Below, piece after piece: positions 52,736 through 60,246 of a stretch of 64,000 bases of DNA (within the stretch, counting starts at the first letter, position 1; each line of letters opens with the position of its first letter). A program made the translations under genes and the position numbers. Source of the stretch: Syntrophaceae bacterium (GTDB lineage Bacteria; Desulfobacterota; Syntrophia; Syntrophales; Smithellaceae); the NCBI GenBank assembly GCA_018436925.1, contig JAHDKI010000001.1, positions 124,001 through 188,000 of the forward strand. Reading direction: 5' to 3'. The notes under the pieces were generated by a model. That model did no database searches. It was not told the DNA's origin and saw only the letters and a program-made list of their open reading frames with translations.

Positions 52736-53640
52736 GCGTTTACCCGCTCGAGAATTTTATCTGCAAGCTCATTGATTTGAAAACCCCGCTTCGGTCGCGA
52801 GACTTTGACAATCGGAAGATTTGCCGCGACAGCGGCACATTGACGGAAATGATCCGCGGTTTTGCCCAACCCTTTTAGAAATCCCATGCGATAGGTATTG
52901 GAGATAAGTTGATTAATTTTGTCCATGCCGGTGAGCTCCCACATTTCGATTCGCTCCGTATTGACCGCATCCAACACAAAAAGAGCCTGAAGCGCTACCG
53001 GAGTGGCAACATTTTCCTGAATCGGTATGAAAAATTTTTCGAGATTTTTGATCCATCGAACGCTTTGCAGGTCGTCTTTGTTTTTTCCCAGTTTATCGAG
53101 TGCATCAGCCCAGAGCTTTAAGCGCGAAAAGCCTGGAATGAGAGAAGATTTTTTACCGGCAGGATCGATTGCGCAGACATCATCGGCGAGAAAAAGGCAA
53201 CCCCTGTCGTGAAGCGCCGCGGACAGCGTCGATTTTCCGATGCCGGAGGGCCCGGCAAACGCAATCGCACCCTTGTTGACAGCTACCGCTCCCGCGTGCA
53301 GAACGAGGATGCCGCGCTGATGAAGAAGCGCCCCCATCGCTGAGCCCATCAGAAAAATCAAAATGCGTTCAAGGCTTGACTGAGGGTGAGGAGTAACAAG
53401 AATTCTGCGCCCCTTCCTAATCCAGTACCGCGCGACGCCGTCCACGCAAAGCAGCAATTCGTCCGTCGAAGCTTGATAGCGCACGCCGGTCACTTGAGGG
53501 TGGTCGAGTTTTTCCGGCGTCTGGCCGTACTCAATGACGATGTCAGGATTTGCCGCTTCGGCGGGATCGCTGAGCATCGGCGCCGGCAGCGGCAGCTCGG
53601 AGAGAATTTTTAAACCGAAAACGTAATATGCCTGATTCAT
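52732..53640 (-). CDS. HPr-kinase-like lasso-peptide kinase (K)
   Basis: 302 aa. Walker A is F-A-G-P-S-G-I-G-K-S-T-L-S-A-A-L, followed by the acidic L-A-D-D-V-C-A-I motif that matches the HPr kinase/phosphorylase active site. The N-terminal HprK domain of stand-alone HPr kinases is absent or replaced. Kinases of this type in paeninodin-like clusters phosphorylate the side chain of the C-terminal Ser of the lasso precursor, and the precursor here ends in Ser56. It opens the K-S-B2-D-N unit and is preceded by a 699-base AT-rich gap. Confidence 0.87.
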   Translation of the reverse strand: MNQAYYVFGLKILSELPLPAPMLSDPAEAANPDIVIEYGQTPEKLDHPQVTGVRYQASTDELLLCVDGVARYWIRKGRRILVTPHPQSSLERILIFLMGSAMGALLHQRGILVLHAGAVAVNKGAIAFAGPSGIGKSTLSAALHDRGCLFLADDVCAIDPAGKKSSLIPGFSRLKLWADALDKLGKNKDDLQSVRWIKNLEKFFIPIQENVATPVALQALFVLDAVNTERIEMWELTGMDKINQLISNTYRMGFLKGLGKTADHFRQCAAVAANLPIVKVSRPKRGFQINELADKILERVNA

Positions 53641-54339
53641 GATCGGGTCCGGATAATATATTTGTGCGGTTTATATCGGAAAAGGATGCGGCTGTCAAAA
53701 AGGCAAACACGAATGCTCTTTTTAAGAATTTCCTTTTCCTGGAATCTTTATCAACATGGCTCATCCAGAGCGGTGAACTGCTTCACCAAGGCGTCTTTAA
53801 AGCGCACTCTATAAATATGTTTATGAATACAACGTATTAAAGTAAGAGTGGCTCTTTTTCCAAGCGTGAATATTCCAACAGGTTGTCTTTACGAACGAAA
53901 ACAGTTCAAGCAATGGACGGAAATCTCCAGGTTTGACGTGAGATTTAACATGCCGGAGAACATCGCGACAGCTCGTTTGGGAAATCAAATAGTGCCCGAT
54001 CCGGATGATGCAAATGGCGAGAAGGGGTGCGCTGTAAGGCATAGATTATATGGATCATTTTCCGGTGTCGGAATTATTTACAGATTCGCCTTTTGTCATA
54101 CACTCGAATACATTGATTTTTTTCCTGAAAGGCCCTTATTGCCTCTTGCGCCTGTCGTATAATTTTACAATTGCGGTCAGCAACCCTGCTTCAGGCAAAT
54201 CGATTGGTTATTTTAATCAATATATTCAGCAATGTGGAGATATTTATTGCGGGTGGCCCGCATATTGCAAGTTTGTTAAGGCAAAAGGAATAATTTTAGA
54301 GAAAACCTTAAACAGGCTTTAAATAGTGGGGAGGAAAAA
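53641..54339. other. AT-rich gap inside the lasso cluster
   Basis: 699 bases without a convincing gene. Short open frames on both strands (such as 53821-54042 minus and 54050-54322 plus) have no ribosome site or protein-like sequence. The gap must hold the promoter of the kinase operon on the left, and it holds the sigma-54 site of the PEP-CTERM gene on the right. Base composition is clearly lower in G+C than the flanks, so this may be a scar of insertion. Confidence 0.5.
54254..54269 (+). promoter_or_regulatory. Sigma-54 promoter of the PEP-CTERM gene
   Basis: TGGCCCG-CATA-TTGCA fits the -24/-12 consensus TGGCAYR-N4-TTGCW at nearly every position, with GG and GC ten bases apart. It lies 70 bases before ATG 54340, giving a leader of about 60 bases. 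PEP-CTERM genes in exosortase bacteria are often under the sigma-54 PrsK/PrsR system. Confidence 0.7.
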
Positions 54340-54951
54340 ATGAAAAAAATATTATTAATCGGCGCTATGATTCTTTCGTTGATCGGTCTTGTCGGATACG
54401 CAGGCGCAACGACAATCGATTTTGAGGAATTTGCTGCGGGAACAACCGTTAGCGGCCCCGGCATATTCGATGATGTCGTATTTACCGCCGGATCTGTAAG
54501 TATTATAGCTGTGGGTGCGGTGCCCGGACCTGAGTTGTCAGGTAGCAGAACAGCTGCTTCATTCACCTTTTCTAATCCCGATCCTTTTAAGGCGGAGTTT
54601 CTAATTGCCGGCGTAAATTCAGTGTCCGTGGCCATGGGCGATTATAACCAAGATCAGGACAATTTATTTCTCATAGCCTATGACAGTTTAGGTTTTGTGC
54701 TGGATGAAGTGTATTACCAATTGTTAGGTGAGGTTTATGGCGGACCGACTCTGACGGTCAACGCATCTAATATTGCATATGTTCTATTTGGCAGCAACAG
54801 TCCTGTCGATGCAAATTATGATTATCCCAACAGTATCTATTTTGACAATTTCACATACAATACAACCCCCGTACCTGAACCAACCGCTTTGATTCTTTTA
54901 GGTTTGGGGCTTCTTGGACTGGTCAGCTTACGAAGACGTTTAATAAAGTAA
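54340..54951 (+). CDS. PEP-CTERM sorting domain protein
   Basis: 203 aa, GGGGAGG before ATG 54340. Signal peptide about residues 1-23 (ends Y-A-G-A). The body is acidic, rich in Gly, Asn, Asp and Tyr, with a beta-sandwich-like pattern. The C-terminus is the exosortase signal: V-P-E-P, a hydrophobic segment (A-L-I-L-L-G-L-G-L-L-G-L), then the basic R-R-R tail. Exosortase would remove this tail and anchor or release the protein at the surface, where it accompanies exopolysaccharide. No exosortase gene is in the window. It lies inside the lasso cluster on the opposite strand, has its own sigma-54 promoter, and ends in a bidirectional terminator. Confidence 0.92.
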   Translation: MKKILLIGAMILSLIGLVGYAGATTIDFEEFAAGTTVSGPGIFDDVVFTAGSVSIIAVGAVPGPELSGSRTAASFTFSNPDPFKAEFLIAGVNSVSVAMGDYNQDQDNLFLIAYDSLGFVLDEVYYQLLGEVYGGPTLTVNASNIAYVLFGSNSPVDANYDYPNSIYFDNFTYNTTPVPEPTALILLGLGLLGLVSLRRRLIK

Positions 54952-54972
54952 GTTTAGAAAATCAATAATACA

Positions 54973-55016
54973 AAAAAAGGCAGAGCAAACTTAAAATAAG
55001 GCGCTCTGCCTTTTTT
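54973..55016. terminator. Bidirectional terminator between PEP-CTERM gene and lasso precursor
   Basis: A perfect 14-bp inverted repeat (AAAAAAGGCAGAGC / GCTCTGCCTTTTTT) around a 16-base loop, with A/T tracts on both outer ends. It ends the PEP-CTERM transcript on the plus strand and the precursor transcript on the minus strand. Confidence 0.9.
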
Positions 55017-55096
55017 GCATGGTGGCGATCTGTATTCTAAAAAACTACCAATAGGTCTTTGGTAAAAAACCTATATTTGAAAGCACTCACAACTCC

Positions 55097-55267
55097 TTAA
55101 GAAGCCCATCCCCCACCGTCCTCTAATGATGGAACCCCCCCGGAGCTTGTCTCGCTGCAAGCTATCTCTTCCAGCTTCGGAGCCTTCCAGTTTCTTTTAG
55201 GTTTCTCGGGAAGTTCATTTTCTAGGGGACTGGCGGATTTAATATTACCCGAAGATTGTTCTGTCAT
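55097..55267 (-). CDS. Lasso-peptide precursor (A), 56 aa
   Basis: ATG 55267 follows GGAGG at six to seven bases; stop TAA 55097-55099. The leader of about 41 residues is charged and carries W27-K-A-P30-K-L32, the W/Y-x-x-P-x-L motif read by B1. T40 stands at the -2 position typical of lasso leaders. The core would then be S-G-G-V-P-S-L-E-D-G-G-G-W-A-S (residues 42-56): Ser1 as ring nitrogen with Glu8 or Asp9 as ring acid. If cleavage falls one residue later, Gly1 with Glu7 or Asp8 gives a 14-residue peptide. The C-terminal Ser56 is the residue phosphorylated by K in paeninodin-type systems. It lies 66 bases after the cyclase stop and has its own promoter. Ring register is inferred. Confidence 0.85.
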   Translation of the reverse strand: MTEQSSGNIKSASPLENELPEKPKRNWKAPKLEEIACSETSSGGVPSLEDGGGWAS

Positions 55268-55302
55268 TTTCCTGCCTCCAAAAATACAATTGATTTACTT
55301 GA

Positions 55303-55331
55303 TACATAGGCAAAAAGTATAGAGGTGTCAA
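55303..55331 (-). promoter_or_regulatory. Promoter of the lasso precursor gene
   Basis: On the minus strand TTGACA, 17 bases, TATGTA, lying just after the cyclase stop codon and about 36 bases before the precursor ATG. The -35 is perfect and the -10 moderate. It lets the precursor be made in excess over B1 and C. Confidence 0.55.
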
Positions 55332-55332
55332 T

Positions 55333-57297
55333 TTATTTTTTGGGGGAGGCGCGAAGTTGGTCATCGGATAGCGCTTGATCCGAGCAAAAGGAAGCTGTCA
55401 TCAGAAAATATCCGGTGTTCATGGCACGTAAAAAAGCACTCGTATCTGCAGGGTGTGCTGATGGGGCTGCTTGAAATGACGCCCAGATATGTCTCATATC
55501 CTTGATATTCAAGTATTTTAATATGGAAGAAGCGGTTTCTAATTGCTCCAATGCCTCTTCCGCTTCTTTTTTATGCGCAATAAGTCTTTTAAAAATGTCT
55601 GCCGATTGCTGACCACGACTTGTATTCCAGCATATCTCATCGGGAAGAATACCCTCCATTGCTTTACGAATCAGCATACGCTGGCCGCCTTGAAGCATCA
55701 TTTGATCATGGGGAAGACCGATACAAAATTCCAATAAGCGGATATCTGCCGTTGGATCAAGGATTGCCATATTGAAATGAGATGCCAATGTATTCCAGAA
55801 AGGTCCCACATATGTGCCGTTTCGTATCATAGTGGCGTGCCTTTCCGTTAAGGGATCCATTGGTTTTGATTGGACATTAAACCTTGAGTTTTCCATTAAG
55901 CCCAAACGTTTGATGAAATCTCTTTGAGGATAAGAATAATTAAGCGTTTTTCCTGGGGAGAAATATTGTCGGTATTGCGATAAAAAAGGCAAAAAAAGAG
56001 GTCGTAATATTTGACTTTTTATTGCTCTGAACCACGAAAAATTTCGTTGTTTACGCCAATTAGACAGTGCCCTTAAAGTTTCTAACAAGTGATTTTGAGT
56101 AAGAAGATAGAATATCCGGTCAGATCCGCCGCTCCATGAGATTCCGCCATTACCTAATTGTCCTGTAAGCAGAATACCGATATTGCGGCGTTTAGCATTT
56201 TCAAGCATGGAGAGAATCCAAAACATATTGGCGGCGGCATGTTGAGGCATGTGGAATATTCTCAGGCTCGCTTTTATGGCTTCGATCGGTGTGATATCGT
56301 CGCCGGGAATTGCAACATGTTCGACATTTTTATATTTTTCTGCAAGTTCATGAGCAAGAGGCCATTCATTTGCAATTTTTCCTGGAAAGTATTCTTCTGC
56401 TGGATAGACGGGAACTGAGGTAAAAGCGAAAATGCGGTCTCCCTTTTTCTGAAGTGCTTCGGCAGCCAATGCCGTTACAGCGCTTGAATCTAGGCCTGCG
56501 CTGAGTGTCGAACCGACAGGCCGGATGGAATTGAGGCGCACTCGGACAGCTCGACGAAAATGATCAAGGAATCCTTCCAGGTATGCTTCGTCCGACTTGA
56601 AGAATGTTGGTGACACGTTGTCCATCCGCCAGAAGTTATCGATATGCTTGTCGGAGTTCTGAAGAACGACAGCATGAGCTGCTGGAAGTAAACGGACACC
56701 TCGCCAAAAAGTTCTCGAATAATCTTTACCCATAAGATCATAGCCAAGATTTTGCGCGAGGTGAAGCTCATCAAGCGCCCGTGGAACGTCGAGCTGCGCG
56801 AGAACCGCTTGAATGCTTGACGCGAAGACGAGAAGCGGCGGTTTGAAGTAATAATAAAGTCCTGTGTTGCCCAGGTGATCACGGGCCAGAATAAGCTTTC
56901 GGTCGAGTTCATGCCAGGCGGCAAAAGACCAGTCGCCGTAAAGCTTTTTACAGGCGTCCCGCCCCCATTTTTTGTATGCCAGATATGCCAGGCGGCCGTC
57001 GGACGTCACCGGCCTTTCGGGATGCGGGATAGAGAAATAATCGCAAAGCTCATCGCGGTTGTCCAGGCGCGCCGCGGCGGTGAACGTGATCTTTTCTTCT
57101 TCATCCCGGAAGGGCATTTTTTCAAAGCGGGATTCGTGCGTGACGATCAATAAGGCATGGCCGAGCGCCGCGCTTCCTGCCGTGATCGTATGAAGTCCGT
57201 CCGGTCCCCATCCGGCCATCTGCTCCGCCATCGGCTGCAGATCATCACGCGAAACCGGTCGTCCGTCTAGATTTGCAAAGCCGAAAATCCCGCTCAA
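55333..57297 (-). CDS. Lasso-peptide macrolactam synthetase, asparagine-synthetase-like (C)
   Basis: 654 aa from TTG 57297, which has AGGAGG six bases upstream; the longer frame to 57417 runs into the B1 gene and is not used. The N-terminus reads (M)-S-G-I-F-G-F-A-N-L-D-G: residue 2 is Ser, so the glutaminase Cys of true asparagine synthetases is missing, as in lasso cyclases. The synthetase domain has the PP-loop S-A-G-L-D-S-S-A-V-T-A-L. It adenylates the ring Glu/Asp and closes the macrolactam with the N-terminus of the core. The 3' two-thirds of the gene are more AT-rich than the start, a sign of a mixed history. Confidence 0.9.
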   Translation of the reverse strand: MSGIFGFANLDGRPVSRDDLQPMAEQMAGWGPDGLHTITAGSAALGHALLIVTHESRFEKMPFRDEEEKITFTAAARLDNRDELCDYFSIPHPERPVTSDGRLAYLAYKKWGRDACKKLYGDWSFAAWHELDRKLILARDHLGNTGLYYYFKPPLLVFASSIQAVLAQLDVPRALDELHLAQNLGYDLMGKDYSRTFWRGVRLLPAAHAVVLQNSDKHIDNFWRMDNVSPTFFKSDEAYLEGFLDHFRRAVRVRLNSIRPVGSTLSAGLDSSAVTALAAEALQKKGDRIFAFTSVPVYPAEEYFPGKIANEWPLAHELAEKYKNVEHVAIPGDDITPIEAIKASLRIFHMPQHAAANMFWILSMLENAKRRNIGILLTGQLGNGGISWSGGSDRIFYLLTQNHLLETLRALSNWRKQRNFSWFRAIKSQILRPLFLPFLSQYRQYFSPGKTLNYSYPQRDFIKRLGLMENSRFNVQSKPMDPLTERHATMIRNGTYVGPFWNTLASHFNMAILDPTADIRLLEFCIGLPHDQMMLQGGQRMLIRKAMEGILPDEICWNTSRGQQSADIFKRLIAHKKEAEEALEQLETASSILKYLNIKDMRHIWASFQAAPSAHPADTSAFLRAMNTGYFLMTASFCSDQALSDDQLRASPKK

Positions 57298-57350
57298 GTT
57301 CTGCCTCCTGAAAACCCCGTTTGAAAACCAGCCTTGGGGCTGCCTATCCT

Positions 57351-57629
57351 TTATTCCACGAAAATCAGATTGCGTTTTTCCAGATCGTTCAAAAAAGGCA
57401 GGACGTCGGCCGCGCATTGTTCGGCAGACACGTCATATTCGGCGCAAAGCTCCCGGCAGAGCTCCTCCACCGAAATTTTCGCATCGAGCTTTTTCCAGAC
57501 TGCCGCCGCGATGGAATTAAAACCGTAATACTTGCCCGCCTCGACATCGAGCATGACCAGTTCGTCATCCACCGGCGCCTCAACCGGCGTTTTTTTGCGA
57601 AGAATAGAATTTTGCATGGATACGGCCAT
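57351..57629 (-). CDS. Lasso-peptide RRE protein, PqqD-like (B1)
   Basis: 92 aa. PqqD/RiPP recognition element fold: V-D-D-E-L-V-M-L-D-V-E-A-G-K-Y-Y-G-F-N-S-I-A-A-A-V-W-K-K-L, followed by the winged-helix E-E-L-C-R-E-L-C and V-L-P-F-L-N-D-L-E-K-R-N-L-I. It binds the leader motif of the precursor and delivers it to B2 and C. ATG 57629 has a GGAG about eight bases upstream. It is the first gene of the B1-C-A unit, 53 bases before the cyclase start. Confidence 0.9.
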   Translation of the reverse strand: MAVSMQNSILRKKTPVEAPVDDELVMLDVEAGKYYGFNSIAAAVWKKLDAKISVEELCRELCAEYDVSAEQCAADVLPFLNDLEKRNLIFVE

Positions 57630-57814
57630 CGTGATGACTCCATTTGTTTATAAAATTCGCCCCGATAAAGGTGCGTTGGGATATCTTCACCCGCTTGCGG
57701 ATGACGTTTCAGACAAAGCATAAAAAGTGGCAAAGATCAAAGAATAGATCCATCTCAACTTGCACCCTATAACCCCGAATTTTGCACCATCCTGGAATAT
57801 GAAACCCTCAGGCT

Positions 57815-58312
57815 TTATCGGGTGTGAAATTCGTGAATCAGGATGGCCTCGCGAAGATACGATTGCGGATACTCTCTGAAGTCTTTCTCGCCAAAGCCCA
57901 GTTTTTCAAACCAGGCTTTGAGGTCAAGGTCTTCGACCATCACGCCGGCGTGGACGCGCTTTGCGCCAAGGCGCTGCGCTTCAGTAAGGCCATGGCGTAC
58001 GAGCATTGCGCCAAATCCCTGCCGTCTGAATTCGTCCGATACGGCCAGCTGCGCTAAAGCGCAAACCTCGCTGCTGACATGCTCAAGCGCAACGGCGCCC
58101 GCCGGTGTGTCATTGTGTTCGAGAAGATAATAAACCACGCCGCGATTCAGATCCCGAAAAATCCAGTCGGGCCGGCAGTTGGACGGATGGCGGAGGGCAT
58201 TTCGACAGTCAAGCCCGAAACGTTCGGCTTGATCCGCAAACGCTTCTGAAATCAGGCCGGACAGGGTTTCAGCGTCCCGGCTGTCGCATTTCCGAATGTC
58301 GCCTTCCTTCAC
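57815..58312 (-). CDS. GNAT N-acetyltransferase
   Basis: 165 aa. GNAT fold with the acetyl-CoA loop V-S-D-E-F-R-R-Q-G-F-G-A-M-L-V (R/Q-x-x-G-x-G/A), a following helix T-E-A-Q-R-L-G-A-K-R-V, and G-V-M-V-E-D-L-D-L-K-A-W-F-E-K-L-G-F. Typical of small-molecule or protein N-acetyltransferases. Substrate unknown. The AAGGAGGG just before ATG is strong. It lies upstream of B1 on the same strand, 185 bases away, and could be a borderline member of the lasso cluster, though no peptide acetylation is indicated. Confidence 0.85.
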   Translation of the reverse strand: MKEGDIRKCDSRDAETLSGLISEAFADQAERFGLDCRNALRHPSNCRPDWIFRDLNRGVVYYLLEHNDTPAGAVALEHVSSEVCALAQLAVSDEFRRQGFGAMLVRHGLTEAQRLGAKRVHAGVMVEDLDLKAWFEKLGFGEKDFREYPQSYLREAILIHEFHTR

Positions 58313-58456
58313 GGGGTGCGTCCCTCCTGTTTTTGGTGACGCATTTTAGCACAGGTGTGGAGTTTGTGAAATATCTTGAAGGAAAGCCGATTGTGTGTCA
58401 AATCTCGTGCCGTACCTTCGAATGCTTTCGCCAATGCTTTGCGGGGGATGCCCGAT

Positions 58457-59710
58457 ATGACTTTTTTGGACAGCGCCGCCTTGTCTTCCTATATCGTCCT
58501 TTTTGCGTTTTATGCCTTCCTGGGATGGCTTTTGGAGGTCGCCTACCGATCTTATAAAAATAAACGATTCATCAATGCAGGGTTTCTTTTCGGTCCGTTT
58601 CTTCCCATCTATGCTGCGGGGGCATTTTTTGTTCTTGCACTGGATCATCTTTTGCAGATCTGGCCCTGGTTTCTTCGGTTTCTTGTGTTTGCCGCGGCTG
58701 TGACCGCTCTGGAGTATCTGGTCGGCTTTTTTTCGGAGAAGCTCTTCAAACTGAAGCTTTGGGACTATTCGGAAAACCGCTTCAATATTCAGGGCCGCGT
58801 ATGTCTGCGATTTTCTCTGTTATGGGCCGCGCTGGTATTGATTTTCGTCTTGGTTATCCACCCGGCGGTTCTCGGATGGACGGACGGATTGGATGAAGGC
58901 TTTTTGAAAGTCGGCGCTGTTTTGTTTGCCGTTTATATTGCGACCGACGCCACTTTCTCTGTCTTGTCGCTTGCGGCCTTTCGCCGGAAGGTTGCCTACC
59001 TCTACACCGAGTATGTCAACCTCAGCAATGTTGAAGTAGAACGTCTGCTGGGGTCGATCCGTCGGCTTCGCGAGGCCTTCCCCGATCTGAACAAGTACAT
59101 TCGCAACAGCATTGATAAAAGTATCAAGGACCGCATTCAATCCCTGCTCAAACCGATTCAGAAAAAGATTATTCTGGAAATGCAAGGCAGAAAGCCGTTT
59201 GAGAAAGAATATTACGATCTGATCGGGGACATCTGCGAACATGAAGAATTTCTGAAATTAAAAGAGTATTTTCATCATAATTCGTCGATCTATCACCACG
59301 TCCATGATGTGGCGTACCTGGCCTATCGGATCAGCAAATATCTGAAGCTTGATTACCGGTCGGCCACGCGCGGTGCGCTGCTGCACGATTTTTTCCTCTA
59401 CGACTGGCGCAACCATGATGTGCCGGATCTGCCCAGAGAAAAGTTTCACGGCCTGGAACATCCGAAAATCGCCGTGGCCAATGCGAAAAGGCATTTTTCT
59501 CTAAACGATATTGAAGAGGATATTATCCGCAAGCACATGTGGCCGCTCACGCTTGTGCCGCCGAAATACAAAGAGTCGTTCATCGTCTCTTTTGCCGACA
59601 AGTATCTGTCGTCAAAAGAATTTCTGAATGAATATAAAAAGAGGATTCATTTGCAGGCCCGCAAAATCACGGGTCGGGATCAAAAGAAACATCCTGAAAA
59701 CAGCTGTTGA
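58457..59710 (+). CDS. Multi-helix membrane protein (PF06541-like) fused to an HD hydrolase domain
   Basis: 417 aa from ATG 58457 (GGGGG upstream; ATG 58448 also possible). The N-terminal 190 residues have about six hydrophobic helices and match the putative ABC-transporter type IV/DUF1113 membrane family (F-L-G-W-L-L-E-V-A-Y-R-S, F-L-F-G-P-F-L-P-I-Y-A-A-G). The C-terminal part has the HD motif: H-H-V-H-D-V, then R-G-A-L-L-H-D-F-F-L-Y-D-W, plus later H residues of the metal site. HD domains hydrolyse phosphodiesters or nucleotides. The combination is a membrane-tethered HD phosphohydrolase of unknown substrate. Confidence 0.82.
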   Translation: MTFLDSAALSSYIVLFAFYAFLGWLLEVAYRSYKNKRFINAGFLFGPFLPIYAAGAFFVLALDHLLQIWPWFLRFLVFAAAVTALEYLVGFFSEKLFKLKLWDYSENRFNIQGRVCLRFSLLWAALVLIFVLVIHPAVLGWTDGLDEGFLKVGAVLFAVYIATDATFSVLSLAAFRRKVAYLYTEYVNLSNVEVERLLGSIRRLREAFPDLNKYIRNSIDKSIKDRIQSLLKPIQKKIILEMQGRKPFEKEYYDLIGDICEHEEFLKLKEYFHHNSSIYHHVHDVAYLAYRISKYLKLDYRSATRGALLHDFFLYDWRNHDVPDLPREKFHGLEHPKIAVANAKRHFSLNDIEEDIIRKHMWPLTLVPPKYKESFIVSFADKYLSSKEFLNEYKKRIHLQARKITGRDQKKHPENSC

Positions 59711-59865
59711 CAGGTTGCTGGGTCTTGCGCTGCGGCGGGAGAAGCGAACAAAAACCATACGATGGGCCGTAAGGCCCGAAAGCGAGAGTTTTCCTTGTTC
59801 CGAAAAGGTCCCCTCCGGGGATGAAAGTAAAAGTTTTCCTGCGCTTTCTGCGACAGAATAAAAAT

Positions 59866-59889
59866 GAGGATGACCGGCCGGTCATCCTC
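59866..59889 (-). terminator. Perfect 24-base palindrome ending the dodecin transcript
   Basis: The halves GAGGATGACCGG (59866-59877) and CCGGTCATCCTC (59878-59889) pair fully. On the minus strand it is followed by ATTTTTATT, a rho-independent terminator shape 18 bases after the dodecin stop. With no loop bases it must open at the tip. Confidence 0.7.
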
Positions 59890-59907
59890 TGAGATGATGC
59901 CAGATCC

Positions 59908-60165
59908 TTATTCGAGCGACCGTTTTCCCTTCAGGACGGTGGCGCGGTCTTCGAGCATGCGCTCTTTGTCGTATTTGAAAGAGACGCTCAGTTTGGCGCG
60001 GTATTCGATCACCTTGCCTTTGTCCACCTTCATGTCGAGTTCTTTGACTTCGGCAATCCGGATATCTTCCAGGGTTTTCGCCGCGGTTTCAACCGCGCTG
60101 GCCGCCGCGTCTTCCCACGACTTCTTGCTTCTGCCGATGATTTCGATGACCTTGTAAACGCTCAT
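59908..60165 (-). CDS. Dodecin family flavin-binding protein
   Basis: 85 aa. The dodecin signature is Y-K-V-I-E-I-I-G-R-S-K-K-S-W-E-D-A-A-A-S-A-V, followed by the strand I-R-I-A-E-V-K-E-L-D and V-I-E-Y-R-A-K-L-S-V-S-F-K. Dodecins form hollow dodecamers that store or buffer flavin (or CoA) in the cytoplasm. The Trp in K-S-W is the flavin-stacking residue. The C-terminus is a little longer than in the smallest dodecins. GGAGGCG precedes the ATG. Confidence 0.92.
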   Translation of the reverse strand: MSVYKVIEIIGRSKKSWEDAAASAVETAAKTLEDIRIAEVKELDMKVDKGKVIEYRAKLSVSFKYDKERMLEDRATVLKGKRSLE

Positions 60166-60246
60166 GAATCGCCTCCTCGTTCAAGATAGTGATGTGCGTT
60201 TCTAACACAACTCAAAGCCAAAGTTAAGCAGGGATTCCTTGTTTTT

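Noticed and set aside
53821..54042. Minus-strand frame of 73 codons read as a possible second precursor or transposase remnant
   Set aside because: No ribosome site, no W/Y-x-x-P leader motif, no transposase block in any frame.
54050..54322. Plus-strand frame before the PEP-CTERM gene
   Set aside because: It overlaps the sigma-54 promoter, has no ribosome site and does not look protein-like.
57630..57814. Possible precursor peptide upstream of B1
   Set aside because: Short frames there lack a leader motif and a ribosome site.
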